Part shown: positions 53,354 to 62,748 of the stretch, piece by piece
How the letters are laid out: each line of letters starts with the position of its first letter
Numbering within the stretch: the stretch's first letter is position 1
NCBI GenBank assembly: GCA_913057685.1
Contig: CAJXOA010000001.1
Coordinates: forward strand, 62,001 to 126,000
Reading direction: 5' to 3'
Length of the DNA stretch: 64,000 bases
From: an uncultured Trueperaceae bacterium
GTDB taxonomy: Bacteria; Deinococcota; Deinococci; Deinococcales; Trueperaceae
Notes under the pieces: generated by a model
Database searches by the model: none
What the model was told of the DNA's origin: nothing
The model's input: only the letters and a program-made list of their open reading frames with translations
Position numbers and translations under genes: made by a program

Positions 53354-53764
53354 TCAGTGCTCCTCCAGCGAGAACAGCATCGTCAGCACCACGCCGACGA
53401 CGACGAGGTACACCCCGACGTCGAACAACAGCGGCGTGGAGAGCTTCAGCGTGAACGCCTCGAACTCGCGCACCCACCAGAGGCCGGTCAGGAACACGTC
53501 GCCGGCGACGGCGGCGAGGAGGCCGGCGGTCACGGCGGCGGACAGGCCCACCCCGATCAACGTCCGGGGGCGGACGCGCAGCAGCGCGAAGGCGCGTTCG
53601 AAGCCCTCCGCGATGGCGTAGAGCGCGATGGCGGAGGCGGCGACCAGTCCGCCGATGAACCCCCCGCCGGGCAGGTCGTGGCCGCGCAGCAGCAAGAAGA
53701 CGCTGAACAACAGCAGCAGCCCGATCAGGAGCCGCGTGGCGGTGCGGAGGATGACGCTGTTCAC
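53354..53764 (-). CDS. mrpB: Na+/H+ antiporter subunit MrpB
   Basis: 136 residues, four helices. [32 protein letters not shown] is the MrpB signature. GTG 53764 overlaps the mrpA stop (GTGA). Confidence 0.94.
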   Translation of the reverse strand: MNSVILRTATRLLIGLLLLFSVFLLLRGHDLPGGGFIGGLVAASAIALYAIAEGFERAFALLRVRPRTLIGVGLSAAVTAGLLAAVAGDVFLTGLWWVREFEAFTLKLSTPLLFDVGVYLVVVGVVLTMLFSLEEH

Positions 53765-56193
53765 GATCCCGCCCCCCCGTCGTCGGCCGCCCGGCCGCCC
53801 GGCGTCCCCGCGTCGGACGGCTCGCCGTCCCCGGCGGGGTCGGCGCTGCCGCGCGGGGCGGCGTAGGCGATCTCCGGCTCCGGGCGGGGCCCGAGCCGCC
53901 GCAACAGGGCGTACGCGCCGGTCGCCGCGACGGCCAGCACGAAGATCTCGCCGAGCGTGTCGATCGCTCGGAAGTCGACCAGGATGACGTTCACGACGTT
54001 GCTGCCGAGGGCGTCGGGGTACGACGCGGCGTCGAAGAAGTCGCTGAGGCGGCGGTCGAACGGCGTTTGGGTCACCGCCAGCAGCAGCGCGGAGAACGCC
54101 GCGCCGGCGGTGGCGGCGATGACGAGCGCGAGGCGCGAACGGCCGCGCGCCTCACCGTCGCGCAACAGCGCGCTCGGGAGGCGCGTCAGGACCAGCGCGA
54201 GGACGATGACCGTGAGCGTCTCGACGAGGAACTGCGTGACCGCCAGGTCGGGCGCGCTGAACATGACGAACAGCAGGGCGATGCCGAAGCCCACCACCCC
54301 GAGCGAGGTGATGGCGCGCAGGCGGGAGTGGGCGCTGGCCGTCCCCAGGGCGCCGACGACGATCAACGCCAGCACCAGGAATTCGTGGAGGGCGCCGTCG
54401 ACGGTGGGCAGCGCCAGCGTGGGGCCGCCGCGCACGACGGCGGTGAGCGCCAGCAGCCCGACGGTGAACCCGGTGATCGTGAGGAGGTGGTGCTGCAGGT
54501 CGTCGGACTGCACGCGCTTCGTGAGGCCCTTCGCGACGGTGGGGATCCCGCGCAGGACGAGCGCGTCGTAGATGCCGGCGGGGCCGACGCGCACGTCCGC
54601 GAAGCGGGTGCGCAGCGCGTCGTGGAGGGGGCGCCACACGAGCACGAGGAAGGCACCGAGCAGGATCGTCGCGATGGACAGCAGCAGGGCGGCGTTCACG
54701 CCGTGCCAAAGTTTGAGATAGAAGTCGACCGGCGCGCCGACGAGGCCGGCGGCGGCGGGCACCAACAGCGCCTGCGCCAGCACGTCGGGGGCGAGGCCGA
54801 AGCCCAGCCCGAGGGTCGCGAGGACGGCGGGCCCGATCCACATCGAGACCGGCGCTTCGTGCGCCGCCTTCGGGGCGCGCGGTTCGCGGCCGGCGAACGG
54901 GCGCCAGGCGACGAGGACGACGATCGGCACCATCACCGCGCTGGCGGCGACGAGCGCGGCGAGCGCCCACGGGTGCGGCAGCAGCGTCTCGTAGGCGAGC
55001 TCCTTGCCGACGAAGCCGAGCATCGGGGGGAGGCCGGCGGCGCTGATCGCGGCGACGAGGGCGACCGCCCAGGAGATCGGCATCGCCCGTCCGAGGCCGG
55101 ACAGTACCGTCACGTCGCGACTGCCGGCCTCGTGGTCGAGGTTCCCCGCGACCATGAACAGCGGCGCCTTGTACAGCGCGTGGGCGACCATGAACGCCAG
55201 CATCGCCTCCGCCCCGAGGGGGCCGCCCACGCCGACCATCACGACGAGCGCACCCAGCGCGATCAGGGTGGAGTAGGCGAGCAGCCGCTTCGCGTCGCGC
55301 TGCAAGAGCGCCAGCGTCGCGGCGGCGAGGAGGGTGGCGGTCCCGACCCCGGTCAGCAGCCAGAACCAGACGGCGGTGCCGCCCATCGCCGGCGCGAGGC
55401 GGGCGAGGAGGTAGACGCCGGCCTTCACCATCGTCGCGCTGTGCAGGTACGACGAGACCGGCGTGGGCGCCGCCATCGCGTTCGGGAGCCAGACGTGGAA
55501 GGGGAATTGCGCGGACTTCGTGAACGCCCCCAGGGCGATCAGCAGCAGCGCGGGGAGGTAGACGGGGGAGGCCTGGACGACGGCGGGGTCGGCGAGCATC
55601 GCCGAGATCCGGAAGGTGCCCACGTCCGCGCCGAGCAACAGGAACCCCGCCAGCATCGCGAGGCCTCCCGAGCCGGTGATCAGCAGGCCCTGCAGGGCGC
55701 CGGCGCGACTCTCCTCCTTGTCGTGCTTGTAGCCGATCAGGAAGTAGCTCGTGAGGCTCGTCAGCTCCCAGAAGACGAACAACGAGATCAGGTCGTCGGC
55801 GACGACGACGCCGAGCATCGCGGCCATGAAGGCGAGCAGCAGTAGGTAGAAGCGGGGGAGTTGTCGGTCGCCGCGCAGGTACCCGCCGGCGTAGATCACG
55901 ACGGCGGTGCCGATGATCGTGATCATCAAGGCGAAGACGAGGGAGAGGCCGTCGAGGCGGAAGGCGAGTTCGATGCCGAGGCTCGGGAGCCAGGGGACCG
56001 CCTGCTCGAGGGGTGCGCCGGCGCGGACCTGCGGGATCTGCGCCGCGAACCAGGTGGCGAGGCCGGCGGGGAGGAGGGCCCACACCCAGCCGGCGCGCGC
56101 GCCGAGGGCGGGGGTCGCCAGCGGCGCGAGGGCGGCGACCGCGAAGCCGATCAAGACCGCGGCGCTCAGCACGGCGGACCTCGGCGGCGGCAC
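53761..56193 (-). CDS. mrpA: Na+/H+ antiporter subunit MrpA
   Basis: 810 residues. NuoL-like core ([62 protein letters not shown]) and C-terminal MbhD/E-like helices ([51 protein letters not shown]). The Mrp complex exchanges Na+ for protons across the membrane. First gene of mrpABCDEFG. GTG 56193 is the first in-frame start but lacks a Shine-Dalgarno sequence, and a GTG about 20 bases inside is possible. A GAGGAGG at 56242-56248 precedes a 23-codon frame instead. Confidence 0.95.
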   Translation of the reverse strand: MPPPRSAVLSAAVLIGFAVAALAPLATPALGARAGWVWALLPAGLATWFAAQIPQVRAGAPLEQAVPWLPSLGIELAFRLDGLSLVFALMITIIGTAVVIYAGGYLRGDRQLPRFYLLLLAFMAAMLGVVVADDLISLFVFWELTSLTSYFLIGYKHDKEESRAGALQGLLITGSGGLAMLAGFLLLGADVGTFRISAMLADPAVVQASPVYLPALLLIALGAFTKSAQFPFHVWLPNAMAAPTPVSSYLHSATMVKAGVYLLARLAPAMGGTAVWFWLLTGVGTATLLAAATLALLQRDAKRLLAYSTLIALGALVVMVGVGGPLGAEAMLAFMVAHALYKAPLFMVAGNLDHEAGSRDVTVLSGLGRAMPISWAVALVAAISAAGLPPMLGFVGKELAYETLLPHPWALAALVAASAVMVPIVVLVAWRPFAGREPRAPKAAHEAPVSMWIGPAVLATLGLGFGLAPDVLAQALLVPAAAGLVGAPVDFYLKLWHGVNAALLLSIATILLGAFLVLVWRPLHDALRTRFADVRVGPAGIYDALVLRGIPTVAKGLTKRVQSDDLQHHLLTITGFTVGLLALTAVVRGGPTLALPTVDGALHEFLVLALIVVGALGTASAHSRLRAITSLGVVGFGIALLFVMFSAPDLAVTQFLVETLTVIVLALVLTRLPSALLRDGEARGRSRLALVIAATAGAAFSALLLAVTQTPFDRRLSDFFDAASYPDALGSNVVNVILVDFRAIDTLGEIFVLAVAATGAYALLRRLGPRPEPEIAYAAPRGSADPAGDGEPSDAGTPGGRAADDGGAGS

Positions 56194-56237
56194 GCCCGGC
56201 GGGGCGCGGGGAACGGGGTACGGTGCGTCGCCTTCAC
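56166..56237 (-). other. Possible 23-codon leader ORF overlapping the mrpA start
   Basis: GTG 56237 is preceded 4 bases upstream by GAGGAGG. The frame encodes [20 protein letters not shown] and three further residues, ending at TGA 56166-56168 inside mrpA. It could couple ribosomes to mrpA, or be chance. Confidence 0.3.
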
Positions 56238-56329
56238 CAGGCCTCCTCGGGTCGGCGCAAAGGTGCGCAGTACGTCGCGTCGGTGCGCGGGTGCGGGTCG
56301 CGGCCGGAACCGCGACGGTGCCGCCGAGT

Positions 56330-57247
56330 CTACCCCGCCGGTCCGGGGGCGCCGAGGTCGGCGGGCGACGTGCCGGGCGGGGCGTCGGTCGCGTCGGCGG
56401 GGTCGCCGACCCGCACGACGTCGCCGCCGCGCGCGAGGGCGTTCATGCCGAACGCCGGGCCCTTCGCGGTGGCGTGGATGCGGGCGAGCGTCGCGAGCGG
56501 TTCGCGGGCGGCGGCGGGCGCGTCGGGCGCGGGCGCGCCGGCGGGGTCGAGGGTCGTGACGACGCAGCGGACGCACGGCTTGACGAGCTCGAACGTCGCT
56601 TCCCCCACCCGGAGGTGCCGCCATCCGTCCTCCGCCCAGGCGTCCGCGCCGTCGATCACCAGGTTCGCCCGGAAGCGCGTCGCGTCGAAGGTGCGCCCCG
56701 CGGCCCGGGACAGCGCCGCGAGGGAGGCGGTCGTGATCACCAGGTAGGGGTAGCCGTCGGCGAACGACACGCCGTCGTCCGGTCGGCCGAAGGCGGGGTC
56801 GACCGACCGGTGGGCCTCCTTGGGGAGGCGGACGAGGGCGTAGCCGGGCCCGAGCCAGGCGGCGAGCCAGGCGTCGGCGTCGGGCCCGCAGCTGGCGACG
56901 GGGACGTCGTCGCCCCAGACGCGGGCGTGACGGTCGGCGTGCGCGGGCGCATCGAGCGGGAGGTCGAGCGGGGGCGGGGTGGCGCCGGGCGCGAGGGTGG
57001 GGTCGGCGGCACGGTCGGCGGCACGGTCGGCAGCAGGGTCGAGGGTGAGGGTGAGGCGGTCGGCGCCGAGGTGCGGCACGAGCGCTCGGAGGCGCGGGAG
57101 GGTGCGTTGCGAGACGAAGCGGCCGGCGGCGTCGATGATCATCCAGCGGCGGTCGTGGCGGAGGCCGCGGGGGTGGACCTCGGCGGCGGCGACGGCCGCG
57201 CCGCGCGCGCCCTTGACGGGGTGGACGTACAGGGCGTGAAGGTGCAC
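56330..57247 (-). CDS. MOSC-domain protein, YcbX-like
   Basis: 305 residues. N-terminal MOSC_N beta-barrel (LHALYVHPVKGARGAAVAAAEVHPRGLRHDRRWMIID) is followed by the MOSC sulfur-carrier domain with RFRANLVIDGADAWAEDGW and the conserved cysteine in KPCVRCVVTTLDP. Related to mitochondrial amidoxime-reducing components that bind molybdenum cofactor. A PADRAADRAADPT repeat interrupts the N-terminal domain. GTG 57247 with TACGCT 5 bases upstream. Confidence 0.9.
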   Translation of the reverse strand: MHLHALYVHPVKGARGAAVAAAEVHPRGLRHDRRWMIIDAAGRFVSQRTLPRLRALVPHLGADRLTLTLDPAADRAADRAADPTLAPGATPPPLDLPLDAPAHADRHARVWGDDVPVASCGPDADAWLAAWLGPGYALVRLPKEAHRSVDPAFGRPDDGVSFADGYPYLVITTASLAALSRAAGRTFDATRFRANLVIDGADAWAEDGWRHLRVGEATFELVKPCVRCVVTTLDPAGAPAPDAPAAAREPLATLARIHATAKGPAFGMNALARGGDVVRVGDPADATDAPPGTSPADLGAPGPAG

Positions 57248-57252
57248 GCTGC

Positions 57253-57258
57253 AGCGTA
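57253..57258 (-). promoter_or_regulatory. -10 box, leaderless promoter of MOSC gene
   Basis: TACGCT on the minus strand with 5 bases to the GTG at 57247. Confidence 0.5.
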
Positions 57259-57274
57259 GCGCGAGCCGGCCGCG

Positions 57275-58687
57275 TCAGGATGGAGGAGGCGTCCCTCCGG
57301 GGCGGGAGCCGACGTACAGGCTGCGCGTCATGAGGCGCATTTCCGGTGCGACCTCGCAGAAGGGGGTCGTGTCGGTCGCGCGAGCGGGTGCGAGGGCGGC
57401 ACCGTCCAGCGGGACGTCGACGGTCACGAGGGGAATGCTGGCGAGGCCGGCGACGGCCGCCTGGGTTCCGTCGGCGTGCCCGGCGAGGGCGACCTCGTCC
57501 ACGACGGGCCAGTGGCGGAGGGCGGCGAGGACGTCCTCCCGCGTGCGGGTGGGCGAGGTGAAGACGACGGGGAGACCCGCGGTCGTCACGCCCAGCGACG
57601 GGCCGCTGCACGTCTCGTCGTGCAGCGCGAGTGGGATTCGGCGCCACCCCGTGGAGGGGTCCCCCATCGTCCGTCCGCGAACGTCGCGGCGGGGGTAGGC
57701 GGCCGCGAGGGCGTCGAGGATCGCGTAGGCGGCGTTCGAACGGACCGTGAACGGGTCGTCGCGCATCGCTGCGGCGGCGTCGAGACGTTCGGCGAGGGCG
57801 TCCTCGACGGTCGGGTGGGCGAGGACGTGGATGGGGAGAAGGCCACGGCCGGCGGGGGGTCCCAGGAGGGCGTCCGTGAGGTGTCGCGCGATGCGGTCGA
57901 GGTTCGCGTCGGGACCCACCCAAACGACGACGCGGCGGGGCGCGCGTTGGTGGACGCGGAGTCCGCGAGCGAGGGCGCGTGCGGCGACCGGGCTCGCGAT
58001 GTCTCGGGGGCCTGCGATGGAGACCGCCGCGACCTCGGGGTGGTCGACGAGGGCGTCTGCGGTGTCGCGGTCGCCGTGGACGAGGGCCAGGGCGCCCGGG
58101 GGGAGGCCCACACCGTGCGCCACGTCCACGAGCCACTGTGCCGAGAAAGCGGCGTGGATGGACGGCTTCACGATCAGCGGAGCGCCGATCGCCAGGGCGC
58201 GGGCGATGTGCGACGCCGGTTCGGACGCGGGGTGGCTCGCGGGTAGGAGGGCGGCGACGGTTCCGATGGGGACGCACCGTGCACGCGTACCGGGTGCGTG
58301 GGGGGCGGCGCGGGGGCGTTCGAGGGTACGCGCCTCCTCCCCAGCGCGCGCGACGCCGCGAAGGGCGTCGTCGACCTCGGCATCGGCGGCGGCGCGCGTG
58401 AGTCCCGCCTCCCGCGCGACGAGGTCGCTCCACTCCTCTCGGCGTGCCGTGAGGGCGGCGTGGAGGGCGTCGACGCGCGCGAGGCGTGCATCGAGGGTGG
58501 GAATCGAGTGCGGGTCGTGGTCCGCGAGTCGGCGGATGGCGGCGTCCACGTCGTGCTCGGTGGCCCAGGGGACCCGCGCGAGGATGTCGCCCTCGGCGGG
58601 GGCGACGACGTCGGATACGAGCGGGGACGACGCCGCGAACCATGCGCCGCCTCCGAAGAGGGGAAGGACCTGCGTCGACGTCAGCAT
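57275..58687 (-). CDS. Aldehyde dehydrogenase homologue lacking catalytic residues
   Basis: 470 residues with the overall ALDH plan: LFGGGAW ... VVAPAEGDILARVPWATEHDVDAAI, and PIGTVAALLPASHPASEPASHIARALAIGAPLIVKPS (coenzyme loop). GVGLPPGALALVHGDRDTADALVDHPEVAAVSIAGP follows. The ELGGK motif with the general-base Glu reads QRAPRRVVVWVGPDAN, and the GQxC catalytic-Cys motif reads PAGRGLLPIHV. No Cys or Glu is therefore in place. Probably non-catalytic or altered chemistry. ATG 58687 has GGAGG upstream. Divergent from the IclR gene across a shared palindrome. Confidence 0.75.
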   Translation of the reverse strand: MLTSTQVLPLFGGGAWFAASSPLVSDVVAPAEGDILARVPWATEHDVDAAIRRLADHDPHSIPTLDARLARVDALHAALTARREEWSDLVAREAGLTRAAADAEVDDALRGVARAGEEARTLERPRAAPHAPGTRARCVPIGTVAALLPASHPASEPASHIARALAIGAPLIVKPSIHAAFSAQWLVDVAHGVGLPPGALALVHGDRDTADALVDHPEVAAVSIAGPRDIASPVAARALARGLRVHQRAPRRVVVWVGPDANLDRIARHLTDALLGPPAGRGLLPIHVLAHPTVEDALAERLDAAAAMRDDPFTVRSNAAYAILDALAAAYPRRDVRGRTMGDPSTGWRRIPLALHDETCSGPSLGVTTAGLPVVFTSPTRTREDVLAALRHWPVVDEVALAGHADGTQAAVAGLASIPLVTVDVPLDGAALAPARATDTTPFCEVAPEMRLMTRSLYVGSRPGGTPPPS

Positions 58688-58753
58688 CGGCGACCTCCGT
58701 GGCCACGACGGGCCGACCTTCAGTGTGTCGCGTCGTGGATGCCCACCGCCGCC

Positions 58754-58770
58754 GTTGCGCCTACCGCAAC
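58754..58770. promoter_or_regulatory. Palindromic operator candidate between ALDH-like and iclR genes
   Basis: GTTGCG-CCTAC-CGCAAC, a perfect 6-bp inverted repeat with a 5-base spacer, midway between divergent genes. Size and place fit an IclR-family binding site. Confidence 0.5.
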
Positions 58771-58810
58771 TTTGGTGCTTCGGAGGGGCGCCTCGTGCAA
58801 CAGTCCAGGC

Positions 58811-59623
58811 ATGACGTCGCTCCGGAGTCTGAACCGTGCGCTCGCGCTGCTCGATCACCTCGCCGAGCGCCACGCGCGCGGGGAGGGCTTGGTGGCGGTC
58901 CGCGTCGCCGACGTCGCCCAGCTTCTCGCCGTCGACAAGTCGACGGCGTCGCGGTTGGCCGCGACCTTGGAGGCGCGCGGGTACCTACAGCGGGACCCGG
59001 TGTCGCGGCGGTACGCCCTGGGCGCGAAAGTCCGCCCGGCCGCACCGCCCGATGCGTGGGTCCGCGACCTCCGGCGGCGCGCGGGGAGCGCGGTCGCCGA
59101 CCTGGCCGACGTTACCGGCGAGTGCGCCCACGTCGCGGTGCTGGACGGGGACGCCGTCCGCATCGTGGAGGACGTCGTCGCGCGGGTGGAGGGGCTCCAG
59201 GTTCGGGCGGGGGTGGGGCGATCGATGCCGCTTCACTGCACGGCGCTCGGGAAGTGCTTTCTCGCGTTCACCGACGTGGCGCCGCCCACCGAGCTCACGG
59301 CCCACACGCCGCGGACCGCGACCGACGTCGCGACGCTCGAGCGCGACCTGGCGTCGGTACGTCGGCGTGGTTTCGCCCTCGACGACGAGGAGCACGAGCC
59401 GGGGGTGCGCTGCCTCGCTGCGCCGGTCCGCGACGTGGAGGGAACCGTCGTCGCCAGCCTCGGCATCTCCGCACCGCGCCTACGCCTCCAGGACGAGGAC
59501 GTCACCGCCGTCGCCCGCTCCGTCCGCCGTGCGGCGTCCGAGCTGACGCACACCCTGGGAGCGATGCGGCGGCCGCACGACGTCGGGAACGGCGGACACG
59601 CCGATTCCCTGACGCGCCCCTGA
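58811..59623 (+). CDS. IclR-family transcriptional regulator
   Basis: 270 residues. N-terminal winged helix (SLNRALALLDHLAERHARGE ... SFSPSTSR-equivalent region VADVAQLLAVDKSTASRLAATLEARGYLQRDPVSRRYALG) and C-terminal effector domain with RSMPLHCTALGKCFLAF, the conserved ligand-pocket motif, and PGVRCLAAPVRDVEGTVVASLGISAP. Likely controls the divergent ALDH-like gene and the downstream ABC importer. The effector is unknown. ATG 58811 lacks a strong Shine-Dalgarno sequence. Confidence 0.92.
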   Translation: MTSLRSLNRALALLDHLAERHARGEGLVAVRVADVAQLLAVDKSTASRLAATLEARGYLQRDPVSRRYALGAKVRPAAPPDAWVRDLRRRAGSAVADLADVTGECAHVAVLDGDAVRIVEDVVARVEGLQVRAGVGRSMPLHCTALGKCFLAFTDVAPPTELTAHTPRTATDVATLERDLASVRRRGFALDDEEHEPGVRCLAAPVRDVEGTVVASLGISAPRLRLQDEDVTAVARSVRRAASELTHTLGAMRRPHDVGNGGHADSLTRP

Positions 59624-59670
59624 CGAACGGCTTCACGAACCCCTGACGCGCGGGTGATGAAGACCTGACC
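59608..59670 (+). repeat. Four phased CCTGAC direct repeats upstream of the importer operon
   Basis: CCTGACG at 59608, 59619 and 59642, and CCTGACC at 59664. Spacings are 11, 23 and 22 bases, about one and two helical turns, ending ~10 bases before the TAGCCT box. Possible activator sites. Confidence 0.4.
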
Positions 59671-59679
59671 CCCCCGACC

Positions 59680-59685
59680 TAGCCT
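59680..59685 (+). promoter_or_regulatory. -10 box of the ABC importer operon
   Basis: TAGCCT without a recognisable -35. A ~85-base leader follows containing a nested stem (CGAGGC/GCCTCG outside GGGCGG/CCGCCC, 59707-59738) and an AGGAGG. Confidence 0.4.
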
Positions 59686-59772
59686 GCTCGCGGTCCGTGC
59701 CCGAAGCGAGGCGGGGCGGAACCGCCCGTTCGGCCTCGTTCGTCCCATGCTCCAGGAGGGTGACCCCACACC

Positions 59773-61671
59773 ATGAAGAACGTTCTTTTCCTTTGGATCG
59801 CGAGTCTGGTCCTGCTCGGTAGTGCGTCGGCGCAAACGTGCGACGCCTACGGCGAGAGCCCCATGCTCACCGAGCGCGTCGAGGCCGGCGACCTGCCTCC
59901 GGTCGGCGAACGCCTCCCGAGCAACCCCATGGTGCTGACCGGCGCGGACGGCATCGGCACGTACGGGGGGGAACTGCTCGACCTGTACGACGGCAGCCGC
60001 CTCGCCGAATTCCGCCAGTTCGGGTACCAGGGCCTCGTGCGCTGGAGCCCCGACGGAACCGAAGTCATCCCGAACATCGCGTCGGGCTGGGAGGTGTCCG
60101 AGGACGGAAGTTCGTACACGTTCACGCTGCGCGAAGGCCTGCGCTGGAGTGACGGCCACCCGTTCACGACGGCCGACATCGCCTTCTACTTCGACGAGGT
60201 GGCGTGGGAGCCGTACAACTGCTGCAACGACTACCTCCTCGTGGACGGGCAGAAGCCGACCGTCGACATCATCGACGACCTGACCTTCTCGCTGTCCTGG
60301 GACGCCCCGAACTCGACGCTGCTGCAGAACCTCTCGACCAGCTACGGCGTGCAGCTCACCCAGTTCGCCGCGCACTACCTCGAGCAGTTCTCCATGAAGA
60401 AGAACCCCGAGGCGGTCGAGGCGATCATGGCCGAGGACGGCTACGACGACTACAACGAGTGGTGGTCGGCGAACATCGGCCGGTACGGCCAGGACTCGGA
60501 GTACAACAACCCCGAGCGTCCCCTGATGACCCCGTGGATCCCCACCGAATCGTTCATCGGTGAGGAGCGCTTCACCTTCGAGCGCAACCCGTACTTCTTC
60601 AAGGTCGACGAGGCCTGCAACCAGTTGCCCTACGTCGACGAGCGGACCTGGAGCCTGACGCCGAACGAAGAGGTGCGCGTCCTTCGCACGATGGACGGGC
60701 AGGACCACTTCTGCCGCCGCGACGTGTGCCAACCCTCGAACAAGGCGGTCCTGTTCGATGCGCAGGACCAGGGCGACTACCGCTTCATCGACGTCGTCAA
60801 CTCCGACCACAACCACATGCTCCTGCACATCAAGTACACGCACGACCTGACCGAGCGCGCCGAACTCTTCCAGGAGAAGGACTTCCGGGTCGGCCTCTCG
60901 CTCGCCATGAACCGTCAGAACGTCATCGATACGGTGTACGTCGGGCAGGGCACGCCGCACCAGATGGCGCCGCGCTCCGGGCCGTTCTACAACGAACAGC
61001 TCGCCACGCAGTTCACCGAGTACGACCCCGAACGCGCCGCGGAGCACCTCGACCGCGTGCTGCCCGAGAAGGACGCCGACGGGATGCGCCTCCTGAACGG
61101 GGAGCCGTTCACGTTCAACGTGCTGGTCAACACCGGCTTCCGTCCCGACTGGGCGGACGTCATGCAGCTCGTCGAGCGCGACTGGGAGGCGGTCGGCTTG
61201 GACGTCAACGTCATCGCCGGGTCGGACGAGTTCTCCCGCTCCGCCCGCCAGGGCAACGACGTCGACGCGTACGTGTGGGCCGGCGAGAACGGAACCGGTC
61301 AGCTGCCGATCCTCGCGGCGGACGAGTACGTCCCCGAGGCCGCGTACGGCTGGTACGCCTGGGGCGCGGAGAACGTCTTCGGCACCGAGCCGAGCAACCC
61401 GATCGTCACGCCCCCGAGCGACATCCAGCGCATGATCGAACTCGTCTCGCTCATCCCGACCGCCCCGTCGGACGAGGTGCAGACCGAGCGCATGGAGGAA
61501 CTCCTGCAGCTACACGCCGACGGCCTGTGGGTGATCGGCCTGGCGATGCCGGAGGGCGACTACCGCGTCGTCAACGCCGACCTCCGCAACGTGCCCGACC
61601 CGGTCATCGGCGGGTGGCTGTACCCCGGCCCCGGCCCGGCGAACTTCGAGACGTTCTACTTCGGCGACTGA
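59773..61671 (+). CDS. ABC importer substrate-binding protein, family 5 (peptide/opine/nickel type)
   Basis: 632 residues. Signal peptide MKNVLFLWIASLVLLGSASA with no lipobox cysteine, then the family-5 core: FGYQGLVRWSPDGTEVIPNIASGWEVSEDGSSYTFTLREGLRWSDGHPFTTADIAFYFDEV. Substrate is typically oligopeptides, opines or related compounds and cannot be told here. It contains cysteine pairs (NCCNDY; CRRDVC) that may form disulfides. ATG 59773 is 13 bases past AGGAGG. First gene of SBP-permease-permease. Confidence 0.92.
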   Translation: MKNVLFLWIASLVLLGSASAQTCDAYGESPMLTERVEAGDLPPVGERLPSNPMVLTGADGIGTYGGELLDLYDGSRLAEFRQFGYQGLVRWSPDGTEVIPNIASGWEVSEDGSSYTFTLREGLRWSDGHPFTTADIAFYFDEVAWEPYNCCNDYLLVDGQKPTVDIIDDLTFSLSWDAPNSTLLQNLSTSYGVQLTQFAAHYLEQFSMKKNPEAVEAIMAEDGYDDYNEWWSANIGRYGQDSEYNNPERPLMTPWIPTESFIGEERFTFERNPYFFKVDEACNQLPYVDERTWSLTPNEEVRVLRTMDGQDHFCRRDVCQPSNKAVLFDAQDQGDYRFIDVVNSDHNHMLLHIKYTHDLTERAELFQEKDFRVGLSLAMNRQNVIDTVYVGQGTPHQMAPRSGPFYNEQLATQFTEYDPERAAEHLDRVLPEKDADGMRLLNGEPFTFNVLVNTGFRPDWADVMQLVERDWEAVGLDVNVIAGSDEFSRSARQGNDVDAYVWAGENGTGQLPILAADEYVPEAAYGWYAWGAENVFGTEPSNPIVTPPSDIQRMIELVSLIPTAPSDEVQTERMEELLQLHADGLWVIGLAMPEGDYRVVNADLRNVPDPVIGGWLYPGPGPANFETFYFGD

Positions 61672-61705
61672 GCCGAAGGGCCGTCCGCCCCTCCTCGTCC
61701 CAATT

Positions 61706-61739
61706 CGGCCTCGCGGCGCCCCAGCGCGCCGCGAGGCCG
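61706..61739 (+). other. Stem-loop between binding-protein and permease genes
   Basis: CGGCCTCGCGGCGC, 6-base loop, GCGCCGCGAGGCCG, perfect 14 bp. Such intercistronic structures commonly stabilise upstream mRNA and let the binding protein exceed the permeases. Confidence 0.65.
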
Positions 61740-61761
61740 CCCCCACGAAGCGAGATCCGCC

Positions 61762-62748
61762 ATGACGAGCTACATCGCGCGCCGCCTGCTCTACATGATC
61801 CCGACGCTGATCGCCGTGTCGCTCCTGGCGTTCGCCGTCATCACCCTCCCTCCCGGCGACTACGCCGACACCTACGTGCTCGCCGCGCGCCAAAGCGGGC
61901 AGGTCGTCACGCCGGAGGAGGAGGCGCGGATTCGCGCGTTCTACAAGCTCGACCGACCGTGGATTGCGCAGTACTGGGATTGGGCGTCGGGCATCGTCAC
62001 GCGCGGCGACTTCGGGTTTTCGTTCCAGTGGGACCTGCCCGTCAACGAGCTCATTTGGCCTCGCCTCGCGATGACCTTCGTCGTCTCCTTCTCCAGCCTC
62101 CTGCTCGTGTGGATCGTCGCCATCCCCGTCGGCGTCTACTCCGCCGTACGGCAGTACTCGCTCGGAGACATGCTCGCGACGATCTTCGGCTTCCTCGGTC
62201 TCGCCATCCCCAATTTTCTGTTCGCACTCGTCTTGATGTACGTTTCGTTCCGCTATTTCGGTACCAGCGTCGGGGGGCTGTTCTCGCCCGAGTACGTCAA
62301 CGCCCCGTGGTCGCTCGCGAAGCTCGGGGACTTCCTCGGCAAACTGTGGCTGCCGATGGTGGTCCTCGGGACCGCAGGCACCGCGGGCCTCATCCGCGTG
62401 GTGCGGGCCAACCTCCTCGACGAACTCAAGAAACCCTACGTCGTCACCGCCCGGGCCAAGGGGCTCCGGGAGCGCGACGCCATCCGCCGCTACCCGCTCC
62501 GCATCGCCCTCAACCCCTTCGTCAGCAGCCTCAACGACGTCTTCGTGCAGATGGTGTCGGGCGCGACGATCGTGTCGGTCGTGCTGAGCCTCCAAACGAC
62601 CGGTCCCCTCCTCCTCGAGGCGCTCCGCGCCGAGGACATGTACCTCGCGGGGAGTTTCGTGATGATGCTCAGCGTCCTGACCGTCGTCGGGACGTTGGTC
62701 TCCGACCTGTTGCTGGCGTGGCTCGACCCGCGGATCCGCTACCGATGA
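61762..62748 (+). CDS. ABC importer permease, DppB/OppB type
   Basis: 328 residues, six helices. N-terminal family motif SYIARRLLYMIPTLIAVSLLAFAVI. The cytoplasmic EAA loop (VTARAKGLRERDAIRRYPLRIALNP) contacts the ATPase. A periplasmic loop (~40-85, DRPWIAQYWDWASGIVTRGDFGFS) is typical. ATG 61762 has no strong Shine-Dalgarno. Overlaps the next gene by 4 bases. Confidence 0.94.
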   Translation: MTSYIARRLLYMIPTLIAVSLLAFAVITLPPGDYADTYVLAARQSGQVVTPEEEARIRAFYKLDRPWIAQYWDWASGIVTRGDFGFSFQWDLPVNELIWPRLAMTFVVSFSSLLLVWIVAIPVGVYSAVRQYSLGDMLATIFGFLGLAIPNFLFALVLMYVSFRYFGTSVGGLFSPEYVNAPWSLAKLGDFLGKLWLPMVVLGTAGTAGLIRVVRANLLDELKKPYVVTARAKGLRERDAIRRYPLRIALNPFVSSLNDVFVQMVSGATIVSVVLSLQTTGPLLLEALRAEDMYLAGSFVMMLSVLTVVGTLVSDLLLAWLDPRIRYR

